This document shows positions 41,829 through 52,135 of a DNA stretch of 64,000 nucleotides, piece after piece. Numbering within the stretch: position 1 is the stretch's first letter; every line of letters starts with the position of its first letter. The translations under genes were made by a program, and so were the position numbers. Source of the stretch: Pseudolabrys sp. Lineage in GTDB: Bacteria > Pseudomonadota > Alphaproteobacteria > Rhizobiales > Xanthobacteraceae. The stretch lies in NCBI GenBank assembly GCA_026125895.1, contig JAHCKG010000021.1, positions 17,789 to 81,788 on the forward strand. Direction: 5' to 3'. The notes beneath the pieces are model-generated. The model did not search any database. It had not been told where the DNA came from and was given only the letters and a program-made list of their open reading frames with translations.

Positions 41829-42482
41829 ATGAACGTTTCGCGCACCGGCAAAGCTCCTCGCAAAGCCTCCCGCCGCTCCACGGCCTCGGCGGCGCCGTCG
41901 GCGCGCGGCTACCTCGACGGCCAGATGCTGATCGCGATGCCGGCGATGAGCGACGAGCGCTTCGCCCGCGCGGTCATCTATGTGTGTGCGCATTCGAGCG
42001 AAGGCGCGATGGGCATCGTCGTCAATCAGCCTGCCGCCAACATCAAGTTTCCCGATCTGCTGGTGCAGCTCGAAGTCATTCCCGCCGCCGAGCGCATCCA
42101 GTTGCCGGTGGAAGCCGGCGAGGTGAAGGTGCTCAAGGGCGGGCCGGTCGAAACCGGCCGCGGCTTCGTGTTGCACTCGGCGGATTTCTTCATCGAGAAT
42201 TCGACGCTGCCGATCGACGAGGAGATCTGCCTCACCGCGACGCTCGACATCCTCAAGGCCATCGCCCATGGCGAAGGCCCGGAGAGCGCGATCCTCGCGC
42301 TCGGTTATGCCGGCTGGGCGCCAGGCCAGCTCGAGCAGGAGATTCAGCAGAACGGCTGGCTGCATTGCCCGGCCGATCCCGAGCTGATCTTCGGCAAGGA
42401 CACCGGCACCAAATACGACAAGGCGCTGCGCAAGATCGGCATCGATCTCAGCCATCTGTCGAACGAAGCCGGACACGCCTGA
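41829..42482 (+). CDS. YqgE/AlgH family protein
   Basis: 217 residues; the YqgE/AlgH (UPF0301) core is clear from [35 protein letters not shown] and [14 protein letters not shown]. About 25 basic residues precede it. Widespread in Proteobacteria; proposed regulator or protein of unknown biochemical role. Convergent with the EAL gene, 9 bp between stops. Confidence 0.9.
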   Translation: MNVSRTGKAPRKASRRSTASAAPSARGYLDGQMLIAMPAMSDERFARAVIYVCAHSSEGAMGIVVNQPAANIKFPDLLVQLEVIPAAERIQLPVEAGEVKVLKGGPVETGRGFVLHSADFFIENSTLPIDEEICLTATLDILKAIAHGEGPESAILALGYAGWAPGQLEQEIQQNGWLHCPADPELIFGKDTGTKYDKALRKIGIDLSHLSNEAGHA

Positions 42483-42491
42483 CTTCGACCG

Positions 42492-45434
42492 TTATTCCGA
42501 AGCGATCTTGAGCGTGCGCGCTCGAGCCGGTTTTTCGATCAGCAGATCGAGCGCTTCCTGCGACGTCATCGGCTCGCCGAAGGCAAAGCCCTGCGCGTAT
42601 TCGCAGCCCATCTGGTAGAGTTCGACCGCATCGCTGTCGGTCTCGGCGCCCTCCGCGACAACTTCCATGCCGAGGTCGTGAGCCAGCGCGATGATCGAGC
42701 GCAGGATCACCGGCCGCGTGCCGCGGGAGGTGGTGCGCACGAAGGACTGGTCGATCTTGATCGTGTCAAACGGGAAGCGCTGCAGATAGGCCAGCGACGA
42801 ATGCCCGGTGCCGAAATCGTCGAGCGACAGCCCGGCGCCGAGTTCCTTGATGCGGCTGAGCATCTGCGCGGCATGTTCGGGGTTCTCCATCACCAGGCTT
42901 TCGGTGATCTCGAGCTTGAGCGTGCCGCGCGTCAGCGGCGTGCGCGACAGCACGCCCCGCAGGTCCTGGATCAGGTCGTGGCGCAGCAATTGCCGCGATG
43001 ACACGTTGACGCTGGCGAACACGGGCTCATGACCCTTCGGCAGTTCGGCCTGCCAGTGCGACAGTTGCTTGGCGGTGTGGTCGAGCACGAACAGGCCAAG
43101 ATCGACGATGAGGCCGATTTCCTCGGCGATGGAGATGAACTCCGCCGGCGACAGACGGCCCATCTTCGGATGATCCCAGCGCGCCAGCGCCTCGAAGCCG
43201 GCAATGGCGCGATCCTCGAGCCGGACGATCGGCTGGAACAGCACCTTGATTTCCTGGCGCTCGATGGCGCGGCGCAGTTCGGATTCCATCGTCAGGCGGT
43301 CGGTCTTGCGCGCACGCATTGCCGGCTTGAAGATTTCGATGCGGTCGCCGCCGATGCGCTTGGCGTAGTACATCGCCAGTTCGGCATCCTTGAGCAGTTC
43401 CTCGGTGCGATGCGGCGCGCCTTCGGCGAGCGCCAGGCCGATCGACGCCGTGAGGAAAATTTCGCGGTCGTTGAACACAATCGGCGCCCGCAGCGCACGG
43501 CGCAGCGTTTCGGCAAAGGCGACGATGCGCGCCGGCTCCTTCTCCGAGAGCAGGATGACGGAGAACTGATCGCCGGACAGCCGGGCCAGCGTGTCCTGCG
43601 GCTTGAGCAGACGGCCGAGGCGGCGCGCGATGGTCAGCAGGATGGAATCGCCGACGGCGATGCCGACCGAGTCGTTGACCTGCTTGAAGCGATCGAGATC
43701 GATCACCATCACCGAAGGACGGATATTGCTGTCCGAGCGGGCGAAGGCGAAGGCTGCTTCCATGCGATCGATGAACAATTCGCGGTTCGGCAGGCCGGTC
43801 AGGTTGTCATGCACGGCGTCGAACAGCAGGCGCTCTTCGGCATTCTTGAAATCGGTGACGTCGGTCAAGGTGCCGACGACGCGCACGACTTCGCCGTCGG
43901 ACCCGACCACGGGTCGCGCCTTCAGCGTGAACCACACGTAGTGCCCGTCGTTGGAGCGCAGCCGGAAATCCTGGGTCAGGCGGCCGCGGCGCTGCTCCAG
44001 CACGCTGTCCAGTGAGGCGCGGAAGCGGTCGCGGTCGAGCGAGTGCAGAATGTCGAGCCAATTCGCCGCCGGACCTTCGAGCGAGCCGCGCTTCAGGCCG
44101 AGCGCCTGCTCCGTCTCCGGGCTGGTGAAGATCTTGTCGGCGGAGACATCCCAGTCCCAGATCATGTCGCCGGCCCCAGTCAGCGCCAGCGCGCGACGCT
44201 CGACGTCGGAGACGATGCCGTGGGTGATGCCACCCGCAAAAGCGTGCTGCATCACGGTGAAACCGATCAGCATGACGATCAGCACCAGGCCGCCGAGCAG
44301 CGCCGGGCCGATGATATCGTTCTGCACCATGCCGGTCACGGCAAGCCCGGCCGAGAAGGTCCACACCACAAGCAGGATCCAGGTCGGGATCAGCAGCACC
44401 GCGCGGTCGAAACCGTGGGTCGAGAGATAGATGACCAGTGCCAGGCCGAACACGGCGATGAGCGCCAGCGAAATGCGGGCGATGCCGGAGGCGATCGCCG
44501 GGTCGAACACTGCGACCGCGACCAGCGCGCCGAGCGCCGCCAGCCAGGCGATGGTGATGTGCGCGTAGCGCACGTGCCAACGCGAAAGATTGAGATAGGC
44601 GAACAGGAATACGAGCAGCGTTGCCGACAGGATCGCCTCACCCGAGGCGCGCCAGACGCGCTCGGCGCCGGCGGACATGTCGAACACCTTGCCCCAGAAT
44701 CCGAAATCGATGCCGATGTAGATCAGCACCGCCCAGCCGAGCGCCGCCGCGGCCGGAAACATCACCGAGCCCTTCACCACGAACAGAATGGTGAGGAACA
44801 GGGCCAGCAGACCGGCGATGCCGATGACGATGCCCTGATAGAGCGTGAAGGAGTTGACCTTGTCCTTGTAGGCGTCGGGCTCCCACAGGTAGATCTGCGG
44901 CAACTTGTTGGTGCGCAGTTCGGCGACGAAAGTGATGACGGTGCCGGGATCGAGCGTGACGCGGAAGATGTCGGCCGCCGTGCTCTCCTGCCGCACCGGG
45001 CGGTCGCCGGACGACGGTGTGATGCCGACGACGCGCGACAGGCCAAGGTCGGGCCAGATCAGCCCGGAGCCGACCATGCGGTAATGCGGCACGACGATAA
45101 GGCGGTCGATCTGCTCGTCGGAATTATTGGTGAGCGCGAACACCGCCCAGTTGTTGTTGGCCTCGCGGGCGCGGACCTCGATGCGGCGGACGATGCCGTC
45201 GGGACCCGGAGCGGTGGACACCTGGATACGGTCGCTCTCGGTGCGCTGGCGCTGGGTGGCGGCGGTAAGGTCGATCGCCGGGGTATCGAGGCGGACGTTG
45301 ACGGCCTCCACGGCATGCGCAGTGACGCTCGCCACGAGCGTGGCGGCGAGCACGAGCGCTGAGAGCAATCCGTGCACGGTACGCTTCAAAACCGAGACCC
45401 GTCCCTTCCGGCTGGCCAATCCGCCAGCCCGCAC
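42492..45434 (-). CDS. Membrane-bound GGDEF-EAL protein (probable c-di-GMP phosphodiesterase)
   Basis: Up to 980 residues from a GTG at 45434; a TTG at 45389 would give MKRTVHGLLSALVLAATL, a better signal-peptide start. Order: periplasmic beta domain (about 45-185), seven membrane helices (about 190-410), PAS (about 420-550), GGDEF (about 560-720) with degenerate ARLSGDQFSV, and EAL (about 735-975) with intact EALARW, EITES and DDFGTGHSSLAYL. The GGDEF domain is probably inactive or GTP-sensing, so the protein likely degrades c-di-GMP in response to a periplasmic signal (7TMR-DISM-like). Confidence 0.92.
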   Translation of the reverse strand: MRAGGLASRKGRVSVLKRTVHGLLSALVLAATLVASVTAHAVEAVNVRLDTPAIDLTAATQRQRTESDRIQVSTAPGPDGIVRRIEVRAREANNNWAVFALTNNSDEQIDRLIVVPHYRMVGSGLIWPDLGLSRVVGITPSSGDRPVRQESTAADIFRVTLDPGTVITFVAELRTNKLPQIYLWEPDAYKDKVNSFTLYQGIVIGIAGLLALFLTILFVVKGSVMFPAAAALGWAVLIYIGIDFGFWGKVFDMSAGAERVWRASGEAILSATLLVFLFAYLNLSRWHVRYAHITIAWLAALGALVAVAVFDPAIASGIARISLALIAVFGLALVIYLSTHGFDRAVLLIPTWILLVVWTFSAGLAVTGMVQNDIIGPALLGGLVLIVMLIGFTVMQHAFAGGITHGIVSDVERRALALTGAGDMIWDWDVSADKIFTSPETEQALGLKRGSLEGPAANWLDILHSLDRDRFRASLDSVLEQRRGRLTQDFRLRSNDGHYVWFTLKARPVVGSDGEVVRVVGTLTDVTDFKNAEERLLFDAVHDNLTGLPNRELFIDRMEAAFAFARSDSNIRPSVMVIDLDRFKQVNDSVGIAVGDSILLTIARRLGRLLKPQDTLARLSGDQFSVILLSEKEPARIVAFAETLRRALRAPIVFNDREIFLTASIGLALAEGAPHRTEELLKDAELAMYYAKRIGGDRIEIFKPAMRARKTDRLTMESELRRAIERQEIKVLFQPIVRLEDRAIAGFEALARWDHPKMGRLSPAEFISIAEEIGLIVDLGLFVLDHTAKQLSHWQAELPKGHEPVFASVNVSSRQLLRHDLIQDLRGVLSRTPLTRGTLKLEITESLVMENPEHAAQMLSRIKELGAGLSLDDFGTGHSSLAYLQRFPFDTIKIDQSFVRTTSRGTRPVILRSIIALAHDLGMEVVAEGAETDSDAVELYQMGCEYAQGFAFGEPMTSQEALDLLIEKPARARTLKIASE

Positions 45435-45586
45435 CCCACTATGATGAGTAGCGGGCTGCCGGGGTCGCGGGCAAGCATTTAGCGATTAACCATGATTGTG
45501 GCGGTGAATAGGCTTAACGCCAAAGCGACGGGAATTACGCAACTTAGACGAAGGTCGCTGCCGATTCAGGCGAATTTCCGCATGGA

Positions 45587-46582
45587 TCATGTTTCCAGCA
45601 CGATCTTGCCGATGTGCGAGCTCGATTCCATCAAGGCGTGCGCCGCGGCGGCCTCACGCAGTGGGAAGGTCTTGTAGATGATGGGCTTGATCGTGCCGGC
45701 CGCCAACAACGGCAGGACGCGGGTCTCGATGGCGTCGCGGATCGCGGCCTTGTCGGCGACGGCGCGGGCGCGCAGCGTCGAGCCGGTGTGATGCAACCGC
45801 TTGAGCATGAGACGGCGGAAATCGACGGTCGCCTTGGGCGAGCCCTGGAACGCGATCTGCACGATGCGGCCCTCGACCGCGGCGGCCTCGTAATTCCGCT
45901 CGATGTAGGCGCCGCCGACCATATCGAGGATGAGTTCAACACCCCTCTTCTCGGTGAAAGCCTTCGCCTCGGCGACGAAGTCCTGGGTCTTGTAGTTGAT
46001 GGCGAGATCGGCGCCGAGCTTGCGGCATGCCTCGCATTTGTCATCGGAACCGGCGGTGACGATGACGCGGGCGCCGAAATGCTTGGCGAGCTGGATCGCC
46101 GTGGTGCCGATGCCGGACGAACCGCCATGCACCAGCAGGGTCTCGCCCTCCTTCAGCGCGCCGCGCTCGAAAACATTGTGCCACACCGTGAAGAATGTTT
46201 CCGGCACGGCCGCGGCTTCGACCATCGGCAGGCCGCTGACCGGCAGGATATGGGTGACATGGGCGATGCAGTATTCGGCATAGCCGCCGCCGGACACCAG
46301 CGCCATGACGCGGTCGCCGATCGCCCAACGCTTCACCGCCGAGCCGATCGCGGCGATTTCGCCGGCCAATTCGAGCCCAGGAATATCCGAGGCGCCGGGC
46401 GGCGGCGGATAGACGCCCTGACGCTGCGCCACGTCGGGCCGGTTGACGCCGGCCGCCGCCACCTTGATCAGCACCTCGTCCGCCGCCGGCTGCGGCACAT
46501 CGCGCTGTTCCGGCACTAGGACCTCCGGTCCGCCGGGCGATTTGATGCCGATGACGGTCATGCGGGACGGAATCGTGGACAT
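45587..46582 (-). CDS. NAD(P)H:quinone oxidoreductase, zeta-crystallin type
   Basis: 331 residues from the ATG at 46582 (AAAGGA upstream); an ATG at 46561 is possible. Medium-chain reductase features: AAAGVNRPDVAQRQG, catalytic-domain GLELAGEIAAIG, and the NADPH-binding HGGSSGIGTTAIQLAKHFGA. No structural or catalytic zinc cysteines, so it belongs to the quinone reductase branch that reduces quinones or enones. Divergent from the DUF1192 gene. Confidence 0.92.
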   Translation of the reverse strand: MSTIPSRMTVIGIKSPGGPEVLVPEQRDVPQPAADEVLIKVAAAGVNRPDVAQRQGVYPPPPGASDIPGLELAGEIAAIGSAVKRWAIGDRVMALVSGGGYAEYCIAHVTHILPVSGLPMVEAAAVPETFFTVWHNVFERGALKEGETLLVHGGSSGIGTTAIQLAKHFGARVIVTAGSDDKCEACRKLGADLAINYKTQDFVAEAKAFTEKRGVELILDMVGGAYIERNYEAAAVEGRIVQIAFQGSPKATVDFRRLMLKRLHHTGSTLRARAVADKAAIRDAIETRVLPLLAAGTIKPIIYKTFPLREAAAAHALMESSSHIGKIVLET

Positions 46583-46689
46583 TGAAGATCCTTTCAGCGG
46601 CTGGACGATCGCATTCTGTTTAGGCAGGCGACGGCGGTGTGACAACCCGGCCCGCAGACGCTAGTTTCCGTCCGTTCAGGAGACGGACA

Positions 46690-46884
46690 ATGCCCCTATT
46701 CGACGATGACGACCGGCCGAAGAAGAAGGTCAGCCACGAGATCGGCCAGGACCTGAGCCTTCTGTCCGTCGACGAACTGACGGCGCGGATCGCCCTGCTC
46801 CAGGATGAAATCAAGCGTCTCGAGGTCGACATGGTCCGCAAGCGCGACAAGCGCGCCGCCGCCGACCAGTTTTTCAAGCGCTGA
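46690..46884 (+). CDS. DUF1192 family protein
   Basis: 64 residues from the ATG at 46690 with CAGGAGACGG upstream. The acidic-basic start MPLFDDDDRPKKK, the SVDELTARIALLQDEIKRLE helix and the C-terminal basic helix define DUF1192, a small coiled-coil protein restricted to Alphaproteobacteria. Function unknown. The next plus-strand coding gene is rcdA. Confidence 0.9.
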   Translation: MPLFDDDDRPKKKVSHEIGQDLSLLSVDELTARIALLQDEIKRLEVDMVRKRDKRAAADQFFKR

Positions 46885-46909
46885 ATTTATAAACAACAGT
46901 ATTTATAAA
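46885..46909. repeat. AT-rich 16-bp-spaced direct repeat after DUF1192
   Basis: ATTTATAAA occurs at 46885-46893 and again at 46901-46909, in a strongly GC-rich genome. It overlaps the end of DUF1192 and could be a protein-binding site or a -10 element. A weak hairpin (46922-46937) follows and may end the DUF1192 transcript. Confidence 0.4.
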
Positions 46910-46962
46910 GAGATAGACGGAAACCGGCCACAGCCGGTGTTTATTGCGTTTTGACGGGCTTT

Positions 46963-46977
46963 TTTAACGTCACATTA
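46963..46977 (+). promoter_or_regulatory. Perfect CtrA box (TTAA-N7-TTAA)
   Basis: TTAA at 46963-46966, spacer CGTCACA, TTAA at 46974-46977. A -10-like TATTAC lies at 46990-46995, 12 bp downstream, the spacing seen at CtrA-activated promoters where the second half-site takes the place of the -35. Transcription would begin near 47002. Confidence 0.7.
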
Positions 46978-47001
46978 AGCTTTCCCGACTATTACTCAAT
47001 T

Positions 47002-47096
47002 CAGTCCATCTTCATGGACTTGAGTGGCTCCTGTCCACTCTGTTTGACGCCTCCCTGTTATCTTACTGAGCCGCCAGAACTGGCGGCTCTTTTTTT
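47002..47096 (+). ncRNA. Predicted CtrA-dependent small RNA with anti-Shine-Dalgarno motifs
   Basis: About 95 nt between a CtrA-box promoter and an intrinsic terminator, with no open frame. Three hairpins can be drawn: 47003-47009 with 47014-47020 (7 bp, loop CTTC); 47022-47027 with 47035-47040 (6 bp, loop CTCCTGT); and the terminator. CUCCU sits in the second loop and CCUCCC (47050-47055) is single-stranded, both complementary to ribosome sites. Trans-acting RNAs of Alphaproteobacteria use such motifs to block translation. Existence and ends are predictions from sequence. Confidence 0.6.
47068..47096 (+). terminator. Strong intrinsic terminator of the predicted small RNA
   Basis: A 10-bp perfect stem (47068-47077 with 47080-47089) is followed by seven consecutive T. 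It lies 184 bp after the DUF1192 stop and 287 bp before the rcdA start, too far from DUF1192 to be its natural end and so pointing to a separate short transcript. Confidence 0.9.
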
Positions 47097-47122
47097 GGTT
47101 AACGCGTCACAATTTTGGTTAA
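47093..47122. promoter_or_regulatory. Direct repeat TTTTGGTTAA, 20 bp apart, upstream of rcdA
   Basis: TTTTGGTTAA occurs at 47093-47102 and 47113-47122, spaced two helical turns. Each holds a TTAA CtrA half-site core, but spacing (16 bases) is not that of a full box. A regulator binding on one DNA face ahead of rcdA is plausible. Confidence 0.35.
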
Positions 47123-47382
47123 TGAGCCGGAATGCCCGTGTTTCCGCGCCGTTTTGGTGCAAGGGGCCGATCTGAGCTGTGGTTTAACCAGCGGCGGCAA
47201 CTATGTCGCAAGCTTTGTGACGCCAGCATATGGACAGGACGGCCCCGTACGCGCATGCTTACTCAATCGTGAACGCGCCGTTTGAACCGATAATAGCGGC
47301 AACGGCAAAGCGCGGGCGACGTGAATTGCGCGCGCAACACGAATGTCAGGGTTCGCGTTTAGCGTTGAGTGAGGCGTAGCGT

Positions 47383-47907
47383 ATGTCTGAACACAGTATG
47401 GTTAATCCGCCGGAACCGGTGCTCTTCGGCGAACGTCTCGCCAATTCGCAGGCGTTCTCGCTCCTGTTCCGCGACGGCATGGCGCTCGTCGAAGAAACCG
47501 CGACCTATCTCGACGGTCCGGGCCGCGCCGAATCCAAGGATCTCAGCCGCGCCGCGGCGCTGGCCTACGCCACCGAGAGCATGCGGCTCACGACGCGCCT
47601 CATGCAGATCGCGTCCTGGCTGCTGCTGCACCGCGCGGTGAAGGAAGGCGAAATGTCGCTCGCCCAGGCCAACAAGGAAAAGACCAAGGTGAAGTTGTCC
47701 GCCATGGACAATCACGATCCGCACAATCTGGCGATCCTGCCGACCCGGCTGCGCGAGCTCATCGATCGCGCGCAGAGGCTGAAGATTCAGGTGCGCCGGC
47801 TCGACACCACAATTCACACACTGCCGGCCGATCAGGCTCCGTCGATCAACCCGGTTGAGCATCAGCTCGGCCTGTTGAAGGCGGCGTTCAATCAGGACGG
47901 CTTCTGA
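47383..47907 (+). CDS. rcdA: RcdA-family protein (DUF1465), regulator of CtrA degradation
   Basis: 174 residues. DUF1465 features are clear: LFGERLANSQAFSLLFRDGM, ALAYATESMRLTTRLMQIASWLL and ILPTRLRELIDRAQRL, a three-helix bundle with a disordered C-terminus. In Caulobacter, RcdA helps deliver CtrA to ClpXP with CpdR and PopA. Start ATG at 47383 has GAGG upstream; Met at 47398 is an alternative. Its upstream region holds a CtrA box, a predicted small RNA and paired half-sites. Confidence 0.9.
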   Translation: MSEHSMVNPPEPVLFGERLANSQAFSLLFRDGMALVEETATYLDGPGRAESKDLSRAAALAYATESMRLTTRLMQIASWLLLHRAVKEGEMSLAQANKEKTKVKLSAMDNHDPHNLAILPTRLRELIDRAQRLKIQVRRLDTTIHTLPADQAPSINPVEHQLGLLKAAFNQDGF

Positions 47908-47932
47908 GCGCGGTCGAATCGCACCGAGGCAA

Positions 47933-47965
47933 TAAAAAACCCCGGGCCGAGCCCGGGGTTTTTCA
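47933..47965. terminator. Bidirectional intrinsic terminator between rcdA and rpmE
   Basis: A 10-bp stem (47938-47947 with 47951-47960) has T-rich flanks on the plus strand (TTTTT to 47963) and an A-run before it, which reads as U on the minus strand. It serves both convergent genes. Confidence 0.9.
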
Positions 47966-47985
47966 TTTGGCGCTGCGAGCGCGCC

Positions 47986-48219
47986 TTACTTCTTGTCTTC
48001 CTTGAGGAAGCCCGAGAACTTCTTCTGGAAGCGCGACACGCGGCCGCCGCGATCCATGATCTGCTGCGTGCCACCAGTCCAGGCCGGGTGCGACTTGGGG
48101 TCGATGTCGAGATTCATCGTGTCCCCTTCCTTGCCCCAGGTCGAGCGGGTGGTGAATTCGCTGCCATCAGTCATGACGATCTTGATGGTGTGGTAGTCGG
48201 GATGGATTTCGGCCTTCAT
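47986..48219 (-). CDS. rpmE: 50S ribosomal protein L31
   Basis: 77 residues from the ATG at 48219 ([19 protein letters not shown]). This is the zinc-free form: the CxxC residues of zinc L31 are absent, as is usual in Rhizobiales. HPAWTGG and GRVSRF are conserved. Upstream frame extensions are not coding. Divergent from an ABC exporter gene. Confidence 0.96.
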   Translation of the reverse strand: MKAEIHPDYHTIKIVMTDGSEFTTRSTWGKEGDTMNLDIDPKSHPAWTGGTQQIMDRGGRVSRFQKKFSGFLKEDKK

Positions 48220-48487
48220 CGTCAGGGTTCCGTCAAACTGGGTCGGGGCCGGTCGGCGTCCCGAAAAATCGGTCAAATTGGTCTGGATTTGCCGGGCTCT
48301 ATACATGACCTGCCCTGCTGCGGCAAGCGGCCGGAATTGACCCAAGACAAGACCTCGGGGCATGGTCCGCGGTATTCGGGGGCATTCGGCGCCAGGGCGA
48401 GGCGTTTTAGCGCGGGGTTTGGAAAGGCGGGAAACCGGTTTTCCTGCAGGAACTTGCGCCAGAAAGAATGAAAAGGCGTCACGTCTC

Positions 48488-50296
<1,809 letters not shown>

Positions 50297-50301
50297 GCGG
50301 C

Positions 50302-50520
50302 CTACGCCGCCTTGGCCTTCACCTTGGCCTTCAGCTTAACCTTCACCCGCACCTTGGCGGCCGGCGTGCGCACCTTGATGCGGGTCAGGTCGTCGCTGCG
50401 GTAAGGCACGACGTCATAGGCCCGGCAATGCGGACAATCGACGTCCAGCACCGCGGCCGCCTCGGCAAGCCAGTGGCCTTCGCAGACCGTGCAGACATAG
50501 TGATTGCGGAACCAGGGCAT
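50302..50520 (-). CDS. Small zinc-ribbon protein with Lys/Val repeat tail
   Basis: 72 residues from the ATG at 50520. Two CxxC-type knuckles (CTVCEGHW and CPHC) form a zinc ribbon in the first 35 residues; the last 20 residues are alternating Lys, Val, Ala and Leu (KVRVKVKLKAKVKAKAA), which would bind nucleic acid or form a strand. No family name recognised. Convergent with the ABC exporter gene, 5 bp apart. Confidence 0.72.
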   Translation of the reverse strand: MPWFRNHYVCTVCEGHWLAEAAAVLDVDCPHCRAYDVVPYRSDDLTRIKVRTPAAKVRVKVKLKAKVKAKAA

Positions 50521-50601
50521 CGGAACTCTCAATCTCGAAACGAATCAGTTGAGGAAATGAGAGCACAAAAGTGGCGATGAACTAGGGCAACGGCCACAAT
50601 C

Positions 50602-50670
50602 CCCGCTCGTCCCCGCGAAAGCGGGGACCCAGAACTGGATTCCCGCTTACGCGGGAATGAGCGGAGTAAG
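50602..50670. repeat. Palindromic repeat (family D) downstream of rnhA
   Basis: CCCCGCGAAAGCGGGG and CCCGCTTACGCGGG hairpins with the GAGCGGAGTAAGG end, the same form as the copy at 38342-38426. It lies 22 bp after the rnhA stop and may form the 3' end of that operon. Confidence 0.75.
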
Positions 50671-50691
50671 GAACAACCGCCGCGCCGCGCC

Positions 50692-51162
50692 CTACGCCTT
50701 GCTCATCGCGCCCTTGGCGCCGGCGCGGGCGGCGACGATGCCTTCGCGCGCCAGTTCGTCGGCGCGCTCGTTCATCGGATGGCCGGCATGGCCCTTGACC
50801 CAGTGCCACTGCACATGATGCGGCTTGAGCGCCGCGTCCAGGCGCTGCCACAGATCGACATTCTTCACCGGCTTCTTATCGGCGGTCTTCCAGCCGTTCT
50901 TCTTCCAGCCGTGGATCCACGACATGATGCCGTTGCGCAGATACTGGCTGTCGGTGTGCAGATCGACGGCGCACGGCCGCTTCAACGCTTCGAGCGCGGC
51001 GATCGCCGCCATCAGCTCCATGCGGTTGTTGGTGGTGTGCTCCTCGCCGCCGAAGATTTCCTTGCGCGTCTCGCCCAAAGTGAGGATCGCGCCCCAGCCG
51101 CCCGGCCCAGGATTTCCCGAGCAGGCGCCGTCGGTGTAGATGGTGACGCGCTGGTCCGACAT
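50692..51162 (-). CDS. rnhA: Ribonuclease HI
   Basis: 156 residues from the ATG at 51162, sharing one base with the thrB stop (TGATG). All four active-site acids are recognisable: [15 protein letters not shown] (Asp10), NNRMELMAA (Glu), HTDSQYL (Asp) and NERADELA (Asp). It degrades RNA in RNA:DNA hybrids such as R-loops and replication primers. Last gene of the ispH-thrB-rnhA operon common in Rhizobiales. Confidence 0.96.
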   Translation of the reverse strand: MSDQRVTIYTDGACSGNPGPGGWGAILTLGETRKEIFGGEEHTTNNRMELMAAIAALEALKRPCAVDLHTDSQYLRNGIMSWIHGWKKNGWKTADKKPVKNVDLWQRLDAALKPHHVQWHWVKGHAGHPMNERADELAREGIVAARAGAKGAMSKA

Positions 51163-52127
51163 CACGCATCCAATCCGTAATCGCTCGCGCTGCGCACCGT
51201 CTGATGAAAGCGCAGCTTGCGGAAATATTCGAGCGGATCCTTCGGCTTCACCAGCGCACCTTCCGGCACCGACAGCCAGTCCACCAGCCGCGTCAGCAGG
51301 AAGCGCATCGCCGCGCCGCGCGCCAGGATCGGCAGCGCATCGTGCTCGGCTTGCGAGAGGGGCCGCACCGCCTGATAGGCTTTGAGCAACGCCCGGCCTT
51401 TGGTGACGTTGTAGGACGCGTCCGGTTCGAAGCACCAGCAGTTCAGGCAAATGGCGACGTCGTAAGCCAGCGTATCGGTGCAGGCGAAATAGAAGTCGAT
51501 CAGCCCCGACAGCTTGTCGCCGAGGAAGAAGACGTTGTCGGGAAACAGGTCGGCGTGGATGACGCCCTGCGGCAGGTCGCGCGGCCAGGACGTCTCCAGA
51601 ACGGCGAGCTCCTTGACGATTTCGTCGCACAGGCCCGGATGCACGTCGTCGCCGCGCGGACCGGCATGCTCGAACAGCGGCCGCCAGTTCGCCACCGACA
51701 GCGCGTTGACACGCTTCATGCCGAAATCGCTGCCGGCAATGTGCAGCTTCGCCAGCGCCTCGCCGACCGCGGCGCAATTCTTCGCGCTCGGCCGCCGCAT
51801 CCACATGCCTTCGAGAAAGGTGACGATCGCCGCCGGCCGTCCGGCGAGCACGCCGAGCGCCACGCCCTGACGGTTCTTCACCGGCTGCGGACAATTCAGC
51901 CCGCGCGCGGCGAGATGCTCCATCAGCGCCAGGAAGAACGGCAAATCGGCTTCCGCCACGCGCTTCTCGTAGAGCGTGAGGATGAAATTGCCCTTGCTCG
52001 TGTGCACGAGAAAGTTCGAATTCTCGACGCCTTCGGCGATGCCCTTGTAGGAGAGCAAGTCGCCGATGTCGTAGGTGGCGAGAAACCGCGCGAGATCGTC
52101 GGTCGAGACGTCGGTATAGACGGCCAT
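51162..52127 (-). CDS. thrB: Homoserine kinase, type II (aminoglycoside phosphotransferase-like)
   Basis: 321 residues of the ThrB2 family: [13 protein letters not shown] (catalytic loop) and [21 protein letters not shown] (metal-binding Asp) match the choline kinase-like fold used by alphaproteobacteria in place of GHMP ThrB. It phosphorylates homoserine for threonine synthesis. Upstream ispH ends 9 bp before its start. Confidence 0.94.
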   Translation of the reverse strand: MAVYTDVSTDDLARFLATYDIGDLLSYKGIAEGVENSNFLVHTSKGNFILTLYEKRVAEADLPFFLALMEHLAARGLNCPQPVKNRQGVALGVLAGRPAAIVTFLEGMWMRRPSAKNCAAVGEALAKLHIAGSDFGMKRVNALSVANWRPLFEHAGPRGDDVHPGLCDEIVKELAVLETSWPRDLPQGVIHADLFPDNVFFLGDKLSGLIDFYFACTDTLAYDVAICLNCWCFEPDASYNVTKGRALLKAYQAVRPLSQAEHDALPILARGAAMRFLLTRLVDWLSVPEGALVKPKDPLEYFRKLRFHQTVRSASDYGLDA

Positions 52128-52135
52128 GGCCCGCG

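Noticed and set aside
46922-46937. Six-bp hairpin after DUF1192 as a full terminator
   Set aside because: Stem short and T-tract interrupted; kept only as a possible weak end.
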